A DNA stretch of 64,000 bases, from positions 124,001 to 188,000 of the forward strand of contig NZ_BAABBN010000012.1 of assembly GCF_039537985.1 (NCBI RefSeq), read 5' to 3'. The stretch's first letter is position 1, and each line of letters opens with the position of its first letter. The stretch comes from Litoribacillus peritrichatus. GTDB lineage: Bacteria > Pseudomonadota > Gammaproteobacteria > Pseudomonadales > Litoribrevibacteraceae. The notes under the pieces were generated by a model, which saw nothing but the letters and a program-made list of their open reading frames with translations, was not told where the DNA came from and searched no databases. Both the position numbers and the translations under genes were made by a program. Below, piece by piece: positions 14,390 to 23,195 of this stretch.

Positions 14390-15781
14390 TTATTTAGAAG
14401 ATTTCGCTCTTTCTCTACACAGGGTATCTGCTAACTTCAGCAGGGTTGGTTGTCTATAGTCACCCGACATACTCACAATAACATTTCGTGAAAATTCATC
14501 ATCAAGACCGACACCCTTCACATATAGAGGCTTTAAACTCCCTCCTCGAAGAACTTCCCAGTCTTTTGGAGTGTCTTTTCTTGGGTTTTTAGCTACACCA
14601 ACAACCGAAATTTCTCGACCTTGTTGCGAAAAATGGTGCGCCAAACGCGCACCAAGTCCCCATTTATTAGCTTCATCTAAATATACATAACCATCAATAA
14701 TAATCACGCTGGGATTCAGACAATGTTCATCTAATAATTTTGTTATACAAGGCAGTTCACGTTTATAAAACTCTCCAGGTTCATATTCTCCGGGAACTTC
14801 TAGCTCTGAGTAATACACTTGGTCAGGCTTTGTTTGAGAGGAATCCGTAAAAGAGACACCAGCCACAAAAGCAGTATTTTTCTCATAATGCACATCTATT
14901 GCCAGATAATATGCTTCACAAATACTGCTATATTTACGGGGGCATTTATCCCATATAGAACTTTCTTTTAAACGTTTAATTTCGCCTTGCTTAAACAAAC
15001 CTGAAATCTCGATATAACTGAGATTCGGCATGGATTTGGAGGTTAAAAAATCATCAGGAAACGTGTAATTTGTATTACGTTCAAAGTCACCATAACAGTT
15101 AAAATTGATAGTTAGATCATTCAGAGACGGCAAATTTGATTTAAAAAGATTTGTGAATGTTTCTTCGGTTGGCTCTTTACTAAAAGATGTGTCCCAACCA
15201 TCGACTATGCAAATAGCTAGCTCCTTTAGTTTCGGAAGGTTCAAAGGTTTACTAAGAGTGAAACTGCCGCCAACTTCAAGACACTCCAAGTTAGGCATTT
15301 TTTCTAAAAGCTCTGTGATATCTCCAACAGCGCCATTTACCCCTTCAGCATTACAAAATAACTCAGTAACTCCATACCTAAAAACTTTAAGTTTTGGATA
15401 AGATGCCCTAGAAAGTATTTCAGTGACTATTGAGTAATCGAGATTAGCAAATACTGTAGAGTCTTCCGGCTGGTAGGATTCAGTGGAACTACCAACAAAT
15501 AAATCGTAGACCTTTGAAGGAAAGCTTGAATTTACATAAGATTTAAAAATATTTAAGTGAGCAGAACCTATATAGAATTGAACACCAGATGGGCATTTTT
15601 CTATTTTTGAGAACTCAGACCAACCAAAGAATTGACTTTCCTTTACCCCCAATAATATTTCATTCTTCGGGAGGTTCCACTCTCCCGCCCTAGATTGAAT
15701 GCATCTATATTTACTCGGGAGATTAAGAATCTCCTGGTAAAGCTCTATGTCTTTTTTAATTGGATTATTCGTAAAAATCAT
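14390..15781 (-). CDS. Leucine-rich-repeat/endonuclease V-like fusion protein
   Basis: 463-aa protein in two parts. Residues about 85-270 show leucine-rich-repeat spacing (MPNLECLEVGG, LPKLKELAI, LPSLNDLTINF, MPNLSYIEISG). Residues about 291-460 align by eye with endonuclease V (Nfi), which nicks DNA or RNA beside inosine: the first acid D296 in AIDVHY, a YxPG-like wedge region before KRE with E342, D363 in IIIDGYVY, GVAK at 395-398, and a C-terminal GDYRQPTLLKLADTL helix like GYRLPEPTRWAD. The catalytic His region reads KGVGLD where Nfi has TGHRVS, so activity may be altered. ATG at 15781 was chosen; a TTG at 15790 is possible. It follows the 129-aa gene by 21 bp. Confidence 0.75.
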   Translation of the reverse strand: MIFTNNPIKKDIELYQEILNLPSKYRCIQSRAGEWNLPKNEILLGVKESQFFGWSEFSKIEKCPSGVQFYIGSAHLNIFKSYVNSSFPSKVYDLFVGSSTESYQPEDSTVFANLDYSIVTEILSRASYPKLKVFRYGVTELFCNAEGVNGAVGDITELLEKMPNLECLEVGGSFTLSKPLNLPKLKELAICIVDGWDTSFSKEPTEETFTNLFKSNLPSLNDLTINFNCYGDFERNTNYTFPDDFLTSKSMPNLSYIEISGLFKQGEIKRLKESSIWDKCPRKYSSICEAYYLAIDVHYEKNTAFVAGVSFTDSSQTKPDQVYYSELEVPGEYEPGEFYKRELPCITKLLDEHCLNPSVIIIDGYVYLDEANKWGLGARLAHHFSQQGREISVVGVAKNPRKDTPKDWEVLRGGSLKPLYVKGVGLDDEFSRNVIVSMSGDYRQPTLLKLADTLCRERAKSSK

Positions 15782-15802
15782 ACTTAACAAGAATCTCGAT
15801 TA

Positions 15803-16192
15803 TTACAATTTAAACGCAGGTAATGTGCTATACACATTGATGTCGTCTCTTATACGACCACCCGGCAAAATATATTTCGCCCAGCTAAGTATGTGCACCA
15901 AAGAAGTTTCTGACTGCCCTGACTCACAGAGTCCCTCCGAGTTGGAAATGCAGAATTCTAAATGTTCAATAAAATCTTCTTTTCCACCAAAGTAAGGAAA
16001 AAATGCCGACATATTTATGCCTAAGCCAGATATGCCATAACAGCCTGCTATCAAAGGTTCACTATCAAAAACGCTAGAAATATCTCTATTTCTCAATTTT
16101 GCGCCAGAAACAACGATTTCACAGAACCAATCTTTCGCTCCATTGCTTACCCATAGATCCATATTATCTTCGTAAAAAATTGGTGCGCCCAT
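15803..16192 (-). CDS. Hypothetical 129-aa protein upstream of the LRR-EndoV gene
   Basis: Soluble 129-aa protein with no signal peptide or membrane segment and no family I recognise. It starts with MGAPIFYEDNMDLWVSNGAK, has a Gly/aromatic-rich centre (CYGISGLGINMSAFFPYFGG) and a helical FIEHLEFCISNSEG segment. The ATG at 16192 is the only sensible start; the ribosome binding site is weak. The gap to the LRR-EndoV gene is 21 bp on the same strand, so the two form a two-gene unit and the products may work together. AT-rich like the rest of the island. Confidence 0.65.
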   Translation of the reverse strand: MGAPIFYEDNMDLWVSNGAKDWFCEIVVSGAKLRNRDISSVFDSEPLIAGCYGISGLGINMSAFFPYFGGKEDFIEHLEFCISNSEGLCESGQSETSLVHILSWAKYILPGGRIRDDINVYSTLPAFKL

Positions 16193-16370
16193 AATTTATT
16201 AATCACTAAAAGCAGTTGTGAAGTAAACGATATTCTTCAACAATGGACGATAGGGCCAGCCTGACTGGCTATATTTCAGTAAATTAATTTGAATATTAAT
16301 GTTAAGAGATGCAAGTAACTTGAGCAATCAAATATCAACATAAATCAAATAATGAGATAAAGCCTGTTAA

Positions 16371-17174
16371 TCACTCAACCGCTCTTTGCCTTTTCTTAAC
16401 CGAAAACGGCGAAAACTTAGATATCTTCTCCACAACACCAGGAAAACAAAAATAAAGACCACTGGCGACGCGGGTTTTCATATCCATGATGGCGCGAGGT
16501 TTCTGCTGAACTGCTTTTACAATCCACCCGCCCGCTTCTTCCGGTGTCATGCCCGGTAGCTTTTTAAAGCTTGTGGTGGCGTCACTCATGGCGGTATGCA
16601 CCAAGGGAAAATGAACCTGAGTGACTGAATGCCCCTGATCTTCCATCTCCATTCTTAAGGTGTTGGCCATGCTGTCTAAAGCAATTTTACTGGCGTTGTA
16701 CGGCCCAAAACCCGCTACGGGTAAAAGCGTGCCCCAGGTGGTGGAGTTAATGATATGTCCGGAGCCTGACCGAGTTAACGCTGGGAGAAAGTTACGAATT
16801 AAACGCACGGGCGCAAAATAGTTAATGTCCATGCACCGTTGAAAATCATGGTAACGATCCAGGGATTCCTCCATCGGGCGTCGAATGGATCGCCCTGCAT
16901 TATTAACCAGGACATCGATGACGGAATGATCAGCAAGGATGGACTCCGTCAGCTGGTCGATCGCTTCGACCTTGGATAAATCCCCCGCATACCAGTGGGC
17001 TATTCCGCCCGCTGCGTTGATTTCATCCGCAACGTCTTTTAACAGCGCTTCTCTTCTTGCCACAAGAATGACGGTAGCGCCTTTCTTCGCTAACTGAATC
17101 GCCGCCGCTTTACCAATGCCGCTGGAAGCGCCTGTAATGACAATCGTTTTATCAGTAAACATCCTTACACCCAT
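16371..17174 (-). CDS. Short-chain dehydrogenase/reductase
   Basis: 267-aa classical SDR: nucleotide-binding TGASSGIG (about residues 14-21), NNAG near 91, the Ser of the active site near 143, and a YNASK catalytic pair near 160. It probably oxidises or reduces a hydroxyl/keto group on a lipid-like substrate with NAD(P). The substrate is inferred only from neighbours (AraC regulator, sterol desaturase). A strong GGGGG site precedes ATG at 17174. A basic, hydrophobic C-terminus (YFCFPGVVEKISKFSPFSVKKRQR) suggests membrane association. Confidence 0.9.
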   Translation of the reverse strand: MGVRMFTDKTIVITGASSGIGKAAAIQLAKKGATVILVARREALLKDVADEINAAGGIAHWYAGDLSKVEAIDQLTESILADHSVIDVLVNNAGRSIRRPMEESLDRYHDFQRCMDINYFAPVRLIRNFLPALTRSGSGHIINSTTWGTLLPVAGFGPYNASKIALDSMANTLRMEMEDQGHSVTQVHFPLVHTAMSDATTSFKKLPGMTPEEAGGWIVKAVQQKPRAIMDMKTRVASGLYFCFPGVVEKISKFSPFSVKKRQRAVE

Positions 17175-17282
17175 GATTCCCCCTTGTACTTATTCTATTT
17201 TTCCGAGCTCTGAATGGCCCATTATTTATTCGGTAACAAACGTTAATGATGACGCTTAAACAGCATTGAGGTGCATCTAATA

Positions 17283-18287
17283 TTAGAACACCCCTTCCTT
17301 CAACGCCTTTTTCGGTGTGATCCCAAACCAGATTTTAAACGAACGATAAAAACCACTGAGTTCCGAATAGCCAAGAACCAGTGCTATGTCTTTAACCTCC
17401 GTCCCGATATTGAGTTCTTGCAGTGCTCGCTCCTTCAACACTTCTTCTTTAATTTTTCTAAAGCTCGTGCCGTAATCCGCCAGTTGCCGCTGCAGGCTGC
17501 GCGGATAACTGTTCAGTTGATCTGCACAATCAGTGATGCCTGCCACCAGCATACCGTTATGGGCGATATAACGCCGAACCCGCTGAATAAGCTCTATTCC
17601 TTGTTTTTTCTCATTCAACAGCGAATTGGCGTATTCCAGGCATGTGTTGTAAAGGGTGATATCACAGCCGGAGATGGGCGTTTGTAGGCCTGCCTTCGCA
17701 ATGGTGAACCCAAACAGTTCCCCCTGATTTATTACCTCCATTTGAAGAAAGTTACTGATACTCTCCACAGAGCATCGTTCCGGTATTATTAAGCTTTGAG
17801 CGCTCATCCGGCCTGACGATAACGTTTTGATAGCGTTTAATACGCCTACCGTAACAGACAATATTTGCTGCGATGAGGATCTGACCGCCGCCGGTGTTTC
17901 TTCGTAATAACAGTAAATTAGCTGCTTATTTTCATCAGTTTCATAGCGAAAGGCGCCATTCTCACTGATCAAGTTCTGAAAGCGGGCGATGTTTTGCAGC
18001 GCTAACGCAATGCTTTGTGAATGCCAAATAATGGGCGCTAACACCCCAATGCTCCGGTAATCAGCGCTGAGACCAATCTTACAACCGAGCAAGGGATCAC
18101 CGGATAATTTATCCGCGCGATGCCAAAGCAGCCGGGCGGATAACAAATCCAGGCGATCACCCTCTGTAAAGCCTCCGTCCACAAACCCGGGTAAATCGCG
18201 GGTTAACTCTCTGCGGTTTAAACTCGCTGCATCAAATTCTCTTAATAATGTGTTAATCCAAGTGCTGGCGATCCATAAATGTTTCAT
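17283..18287 (-). CDS. AraC-family transcriptional regulator (arabinose-binding-domain type)
   Basis: 334-aa regulator. The N-terminal about 200 residues resemble the ligand-binding domain of OruR/ArgR-type AraC proteins. The C-terminal about 100 residues contain two helix-turn-helix motifs ending in LGYSELSGFYRSFKIWFGITPKKAL, the AraC signature. ATG at 18287 is used because AAAGG lies about 8 nt upstream; the longer frame begins one codon earlier at TTG. It is divergent from the desaturase gene across 277 bp and upstream of the SDR gene, so it probably controls one or both in response to a small molecule. Confidence 0.92.
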   Translation of the reverse strand: MKHLWIASTWINTLLREFDAASLNRRELTRDLPGFVDGGFTEGDRLDLLSARLLWHRADKLSGDPLLGCKIGLSADYRSIGVLAPIIWHSQSIALALQNIARFQNLISENGAFRYETDENKQLIYCYYEETPAAVRSSSQQILSVTVGVLNAIKTLSSGRMSAQSLIIPERCSVESISNFLQMEVINQGELFGFTIAKAGLQTPISGCDITLYNTCLEYANSLLNEKKQGIELIQRVRRYIAHNGMLVAGITDCADQLNSYPRSLQRQLADYGTSFRKIKEEVLKERALQELNIGTEVKDIALVLGYSELSGFYRSFKIWFGITPKKALKEGVF

Positions 18288-18564
18288 CAAGCGACCTTTC
18301 TACGGAAAAATTACTGGTTCAGCTCTCTATTACTGACATTCCACAACTGCACTAAAGATATAAGTAACCGAGCGATCATTCATTAAACATCAATTATTAA
18401 TTTACGCCTACATGACCCACAAAAAACAATCGCATAGATCCAGTTTTAATCGTAAAACGTCAAAGACATTGATTCGCCATCGTTCCACACTGGCCACTTA
18501 TAACTAATTAATCTGAGAACTAATAAACCTGAGCATTCGCATAAATAATAAGAGGTGGTATATC

Positions 18565-20205
18565 GTGGAATTTGAATACAATTTTGGGGCCGTAGGTATC
18601 CCTCTGTTTCTTATCTTCATGTTGTTTGAGTACATTGCGTTAAAGTTGAAAGGTAGAAACCTGCACACTTACAGTGATTCAGTGACGAGTGGTTCGATGG
18701 GCGCTTGTCTGCTTATTTCTGAAGCCCTCCTGAAAGTCTTCACCTTTGGTGTATTTATCTGGGTTTGGGAAAATTACCGAGTACTCGAATTCAGTTCGGC
18801 TAGCCTTGTGACTTGGGTGGTCTTCTTCTTTGGTGTGGATTTTTGTTATTACTGGTTCCACCGAATCGCCCATGAACGCAATATCTTATGGGGTGCCCAC
18901 GAAGGCCATCACCAAGGCGAGGAATTCAACTACACAACGGCGGTTCGTCAAAGCGCGTTCCAGTACGCTTTCTCTTGGGTCTTCTACCTACCGTTAGCCG
19001 TGCTCGGTTGCCCGCCGGAAGTGTATCTCGGCCAATTCTTAATTCTGAAGGCTTACCAGTTCTGGATTCATACCCAAGGCATAGATCGCGTGCCATTCAT
19101 TGAGGGTATCTTATCTACTCCGTCAAGCCATCGCGTTCATCACGCTAAAAATCCGATGTACATAGATCGTAACTACGGCGGCACACTGGTGATATGGGAT
19201 CGCTTCTTTGGTTCCTGGCAGCCCGAGTTACGAGAAGAAGCGTGCCATTACGGCACCACCAACGTCCCTAATACCCTGAGCCCGCTTAAACTGAACTTTC
19301 GCCACTGGCACAACCTATTTCACGACACCATCGCAACGAAAAAAATGTCCGATAAAATCGCAGTCTGGTTTAAACCGACGGGCTGGCGTCCGGCGGATTG
19401 CGTCGATGTAAATCATCACCTACAAAAAGAAGGCACAGCGAATCGCCCCAAGTACGACCCTTATTCAACCTTGCCGAAGAAAGTTTACGCGGGCTTTTCC
19501 ACCCTTCTGACCTTTCTTGCAGGCACCATGTTCATTTTCTTATCTCCACAACTGGATGCGCTCTATAAAATCGCAGGCGCATTGATCTTAGTATCGGGCG
19601 TCATCGTTGCCACCCATTTACTCGAAAATAAAACCAAGTTGATCCCGTTCGAAGCCATTAGACTGCCCTTAATGCTGGGTTTTATCTATGCACTATGGTC
19701 GTTCCCCGTAACCACAACCGTCGTAAATAAAATCGTCATTAACAAACCCGGCTATGAGGCGTTGAATTACGCAGGTGACGTGAACCATTGGCCGAAATGG
19801 CACCCTTCATCCAAGCACGTGGTAACCTCTCAGACAGGAGCCACTAATAATAGCGCCTCTAGTTCAAACACAATTCAATTAAGCGCTTTGCATGCAGGTG
19901 ATACGTTTACGGAGAAGATCGAAACGCCGATTGGTCCGAACGATTTAAAGTGGAACATAACCGACTATCAACCCGGCCAGGAATGGTCTGCGAAGGCAGA
20001 AAACCTCACCAATGGCAGCGTTATCTCATTGATTTACCGAGTCAGTGCTACCTCAGAACGCCAAACCGAGTTTGAGCGAACCCTTAAATATACGTTGCCT
20101 AACTTTGCTCTGGTGGCCGCCAATGCGCTCTACGCTAAAAAGAAAATTGAACAAAACTCAGCGCATTCATTAGTGCAATTAAAAGCCGCGATTGAGTCGA
20201 TTTAA
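18565..20205 (+). CDS. Sterol desaturase/fatty-acid hydroxylase fused to SRPBCC-like domain
   Basis: 546-aa membrane protein. Residues about 1-260 are a di-iron fatty-acid hydroxylase/sterol desaturase domain with His clusters HRIAHE (about 97-102), HEGHH (about 112-116) and SHRVHH (about 189-194), plus membrane helices. Two more membrane helices follow (about 310-370). Residues about 385-545 look like an SRPBCC (START/polyketide cyclase) lipid-binding domain, with NHWPKWHPSSK near the start and a C-terminal helix. The GTG start at 18565 has AGAGGTGG 5-6 nt before it. The substrate is unknown, probably a sterol-like or fatty lipid. Confidence 0.87.
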   Translation: MEFEYNFGAVGIPLFLIFMLFEYIALKLKGRNLHTYSDSVTSGSMGACLLISEALLKVFTFGVFIWVWENYRVLEFSSASLVTWVVFFFGVDFCYYWFHRIAHERNILWGAHEGHHQGEEFNYTTAVRQSAFQYAFSWVFYLPLAVLGCPPEVYLGQFLILKAYQFWIHTQGIDRVPFIEGILSTPSSHRVHHAKNPMYIDRNYGGTLVIWDRFFGSWQPELREEACHYGTTNVPNTLSPLKLNFRHWHNLFHDTIATKKMSDKIAVWFKPTGWRPADCVDVNHHLQKEGTANRPKYDPYSTLPKKVYAGFSTLLTFLAGTMFIFLSPQLDALYKIAGALILVSGVIVATHLLENKTKLIPFEAIRLPLMLGFIYALWSFPVTTTVVNKIVINKPGYEALNYAGDVNHWPKWHPSSKHVVTSQTGATNNSASSSNTIQLSALHAGDTFTEKIETPIGPNDLKWNITDYQPGQEWSAKAENLTNGSVISLIYRVSATSERQTEFERTLKYTLPNFALVAANALYAKKKIEQNSAHSLVQLKAAIESI

Positions 20206-20238
20206 ATCAAGTCGGTCTAAATCGGAGGGGGACAAAAA

Positions 20239-20265
20239 ACGAGGCGTTAACGTGCCTCGTCTTTT
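20239..20265. terminator. Bidirectional terminator between desaturase gene and cysG
   Basis: Inverted repeat ACGAGGC/GCCTCGT with an 8-nt loop, flanked by CTTTT on the plus side and TTTTTT on the minus side. It lies between the converging desaturase and cysG genes and can serve both. Confidence 0.8.
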
Positions 20266-20285
20266 ATGGGGTTTATGTAGACTTG

Positions 20286-21686
20286 TTATTCAGCAGAACG
20301 ATACCAAGCCAATTTATCGTGAAGATTGACCACTTCACCAATAATGATCAGTGTTGGGGCTTTAATTTCATTTTGCTTCACAAGCTCAGGCATAGTTTCC
20401 AGTGTTCCCACTAGCACACGCTGTTCAGGCGTGGTGCCCTTCTGTACCAATGCTATCGGCATCTCAGCCTTCATCCCATGCTCAATCAAGCTGTTACAGA
20501 TGAGAGGAAGTCCGACCAGCCCCATATAGAAAACCAGTGTCTGGTTTTCATGCGCATATTCATGCCAAGGCAAATCACAGGTGTTGTTTTTCAAGTGGCC
20601 GGTAATAAAGCGAACGGACTGCGAATAATCCCTGTGCGTTAATGGAATCCCGGAATAAGCAGCACAACCCGATGCCGCCGTAATTCCCGGTACGATCTGG
20701 AAAGGCACATCGCTTTTGGCCAGTTCTTCCAGTTCTTCACCACCACGACCAAAAATGAACGGGTCGCCGCCTTTCAAACGTAACACGCGATGCCCTTTTT
20801 GAGCAAACTCAACCAATTTAAGGTTAATTTGATCCTGAGGCACGGTGTGGTTACTGCGGGCTTTGCCCACGTCCACCAACTTGGCGTCCCGGCGACAAAG
20901 ATCCAAAATAGGCTTAGAAACCAGCCGATCATAAAAAACCACGTCCGCTTGCTGAATCAGGCGAAGCGCTTTTAGCGTCAGCAAATCCGGGTCTCCCGGG
21001 CCTGCTCCAATCAAATACACTTCACCGGGATGTTTGTCGGCATCAAAGTTTTCCAGTGATTCCTCAAGCATTGAACGCGCTGTATCACTGTCATTCGCTA
21101 ACGCAGCAGCACCCGCTGGGCCTTGGAAAAAACGCTCCCAAAAAGCCCGACGACGGTTCATATCACCAATAACGGATTTCACTTTAGCGCGGTACTCTCC
21201 TGCCAAATCGGTCAACTTACCGATATGAGCTGGCAAAGCGGCTTCAATGGTGCCGCGCAACAAACGGCTGATCACCGGAGATTTCGAACCACTGGCCACG
21301 GCTGCAATCACCGGTGAGCGATCAATAATGGACGGAAAAATCACGTCCCCTTTGCTTGCATCACTGGCGACATTCACCGGGATGTTGTGATCGGCTGCGT
21401 AATCAGCGACGACTTGATTCACAGTGTCATTATCTGTCGCCGCAACAATAAGCCTGAGCTTAGGCTGCATCGGCGCAAGCGCATCCACATCAAACAACGA
21501 ACGAATCCATTTAATTTTATCGTCATCAACGGACGCCTGAAGTGTGCTGTCAATTTCAGGCGAAATCACGGTCACATCGGCACCCGCCTGGAGCAGAATA
21601 TGAGCGCGACGGGAGGCAATGACACCACCACCAACAACCAAACAAGGATGATCAGACAGTTTGTGAAATAAAGGCAGGAATTCCAT
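20286..21686 (-). CDS. cysG: Siroheme synthase (trifunctional)
   Basis: Converts uroporphyrinogen III to siroheme, the cofactor of sulfite and nitrite reductases. The 466-aa protein joins an N-terminal NAD-dependent dehydrogenase/ferrochelatase half (GGGVIASRRA near residues 19-28, SKSPVISRLLRG near 133) and a C-terminal uroporphyrinogen methyltransferase (GAGPGDPDLLTLKAL near 227, RLKGGDPFIFGRGGEE near 305). The length matches E. coli CysG (457). It is transcribed in the same direction as serS but separated from it by a terminator, so it has its own promoter. Confidence 0.96.
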   Translation of the reverse strand: MEFLPLFHKLSDHPCLVVGGGVIASRRAHILLQAGADVTVISPEIDSTLQASVDDDKIKWIRSLFDVDALAPMQPKLRLIVAATDNDTVNQVVADYAADHNIPVNVASDASKGDVIFPSIIDRSPVIAAVASGSKSPVISRLLRGTIEAALPAHIGKLTDLAGEYRAKVKSVIGDMNRRRAFWERFFQGPAGAAALANDSDTARSMLEESLENFDADKHPGEVYLIGAGPGDPDLLTLKALRLIQQADVVFYDRLVSKPILDLCRRDAKLVDVGKARSNHTVPQDQINLKLVEFAQKGHRVLRLKGGDPFIFGRGGEELEELAKSDVPFQIVPGITAASGCAAYSGIPLTHRDYSQSVRFITGHLKNNTCDLPWHEYAHENQTLVFYMGLVGLPLICNSLIEHGMKAEMPIALVQKGTTPEQRVLVGTLETMPELVKQNEIKAPTLIIIGEVVNLHDKLAWYRSAE

Positions 21687-21811
21687 GAAGTTTCCTCGAT
21701 CAACAAAGTCGAAACGGCAATTCGTCAGTCGAACTACTTTAGTCGAACAAAATAGGCAAGATTCAGAACCTCAGAGTGAAGACTCCGTATAATAAACAGG
21801 TTCTTAATAAA

Positions 21812-21843
21812 AATAGCAGCGCTCCGAGTGGTTCGCTGCTATT
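21812..21843 (-). terminator. Rho-independent terminator after serS
   Basis: 10-bp perfect inverted repeat AATAGCAGCG/CGCTGCTATT with a 12-nt loop, followed on the minus strand by TTTTTATT. It lies about 50 bp past the serS stop and ends the ftsK-lolA-rarA-crcB-serS run. Confidence 0.8.
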
Positions 21844-21889
21844 CGTCTCTACAAAACGTCAGTTTCTAAAAACATTCGTCTCTAAAAAA

Positions 21890-23170
21890 TTAGCACGCAG
21901 AGATTGTTTCAAGGCCGCCCATGTATGGACGAAGTACGTCTGGTACCGTCACAGAACCATCTTCATTCTGATAGTTTTCCAATACAGCAACCAAAGTACG
22001 ACCAACGGCCAAACCGGAACCATTCAAAGTGTGAAGCAATTCAGGTTTGTTTGTTTCAGGGTTACGGTAACGCGCCTGCATACGACGACCCTGGAAATCT
22101 TCACAATTACTGCAAGATGAAATTTCACGGTACTTCTGCTGACCTGGTAACCAAACTTCCAAGTCATATGTCATTGCAGCAGAGAAACCTAAATCACCAC
22201 CGCACAGACGAACTTTACGATACGGCAGATTCAACAGCTGTAGAATCTTTTCTGCATGGCCAGTTAACTCTTCAAGCGCTTGCGCTGAATCTTCAGGCTT
22301 CACCATCTGAACCAGTTCAACCTTTTCAAACTGGTGCTGACGGATCATGCCACGCGTGTCACGACCATAGCTGCCGGCTTCACTGCGGAAACAAGGCGAG
22401 TGGCAAGCAAACTTGCGAGGCAGGTCTTTGGCTTCAAGAATTTCATCGCGCGCCATGTTGGTTACAGGTACTTCTGCTGTTGGCGTCAGATAAAACTCGT
22501 TATCCGCACGCAACTTAAATAAGTCTTCTTCAAACTTTGGCAGCTGACCCGTTCCTTTTAAGCTATCGCTATTAACGATGTAAGGAATGTAGATTTCTTC
22601 GTAGCCATGCTCGTTCAGGTGGGTATTCAACATGAACTGAGTTAAAGCACGGTGTAAACCGGCAATTTTGCCTCGCATTACCGCGAAACGAGAGCCCGTG
22701 ATTTTAGTGCCAGATTCAAAATCCAAACCACCGGTACCTACACCTACATCTACGTGGTCTTTTGGTTCAAAGTCGAACTCACGAGGTGTGCCCCATTTAA
22801 GGATTTCCTCATTCTCGTCTTCGTCTTTGCCTTCTGGCACCAATTCATTCGGGATGTTTGGAATACTCATCAGGAAGTGATTAAACTCTTCTTGAACCAC
22901 ACGAAGCTCTTCTTTATTGCTGTCCAGCTTTGCACCCAGTTCGGAAACCGCTTCTTTCAAGGGAGCAATATCTTTGCCTTCCCGAGCGGCCAAACCAATT
23001 TCTTTTGAACGTGTCTTACGCTCAGCCTGAAGGGATTCGGTTTCAGTCTGCAAAGACTTGCGCTTAGACTCTAGCTCTTCATATTTAGAAAGATCGAGTT
23101 CAAAGTATTTTTTTGCCAATTTGGTAGCAACGAGTGCCGGGTCCTTACGAAGTTCTTTTGGATCTAACAT
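21890..23170 (-). CDS. serS: Seryl-tRNA synthetase
   Basis: Class II synthetase charging tRNA-Ser (and tRNA-Sec where present). The 426-aa protein has the N-terminal long coiled-coil arm that grips the tRNA variable arm (about residues 25-105), motif 2 FRSEAGSYGRDTRG (about 264-277) and motif 3 GSGLAVGRTLVAVLENYQ (about 385-402). It is transcribed 25 bp after crcB in a cluster with rarA, lolA and ftsK, as in pseudomonads. Confidence 0.97.
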   Translation of the reverse strand: MLDPKELRKDPALVATKLAKKYFELDLSKYEELESKRKSLQTETESLQAERKTRSKEIGLAAREGKDIAPLKEAVSELGAKLDSNKEELRVVQEEFNHFLMSIPNIPNELVPEGKDEDENEEILKWGTPREFDFEPKDHVDVGVGTGGLDFESGTKITGSRFAVMRGKIAGLHRALTQFMLNTHLNEHGYEEIYIPYIVNSDSLKGTGQLPKFEEDLFKLRADNEFYLTPTAEVPVTNMARDEILEAKDLPRKFACHSPCFRSEAGSYGRDTRGMIRQHQFEKVELVQMVKPEDSAQALEELTGHAEKILQLLNLPYRKVRLCGGDLGFSAAMTYDLEVWLPGQQKYREISSCSNCEDFQGRRMQARYRNPETNKPELLHTLNGSGLAVGRTLVAVLENYQNEDGSVTVPDVLRPYMGGLETISAC

Positions 23171-23195
23171 GATCAGCCTACTTAGACGTCCTTAC

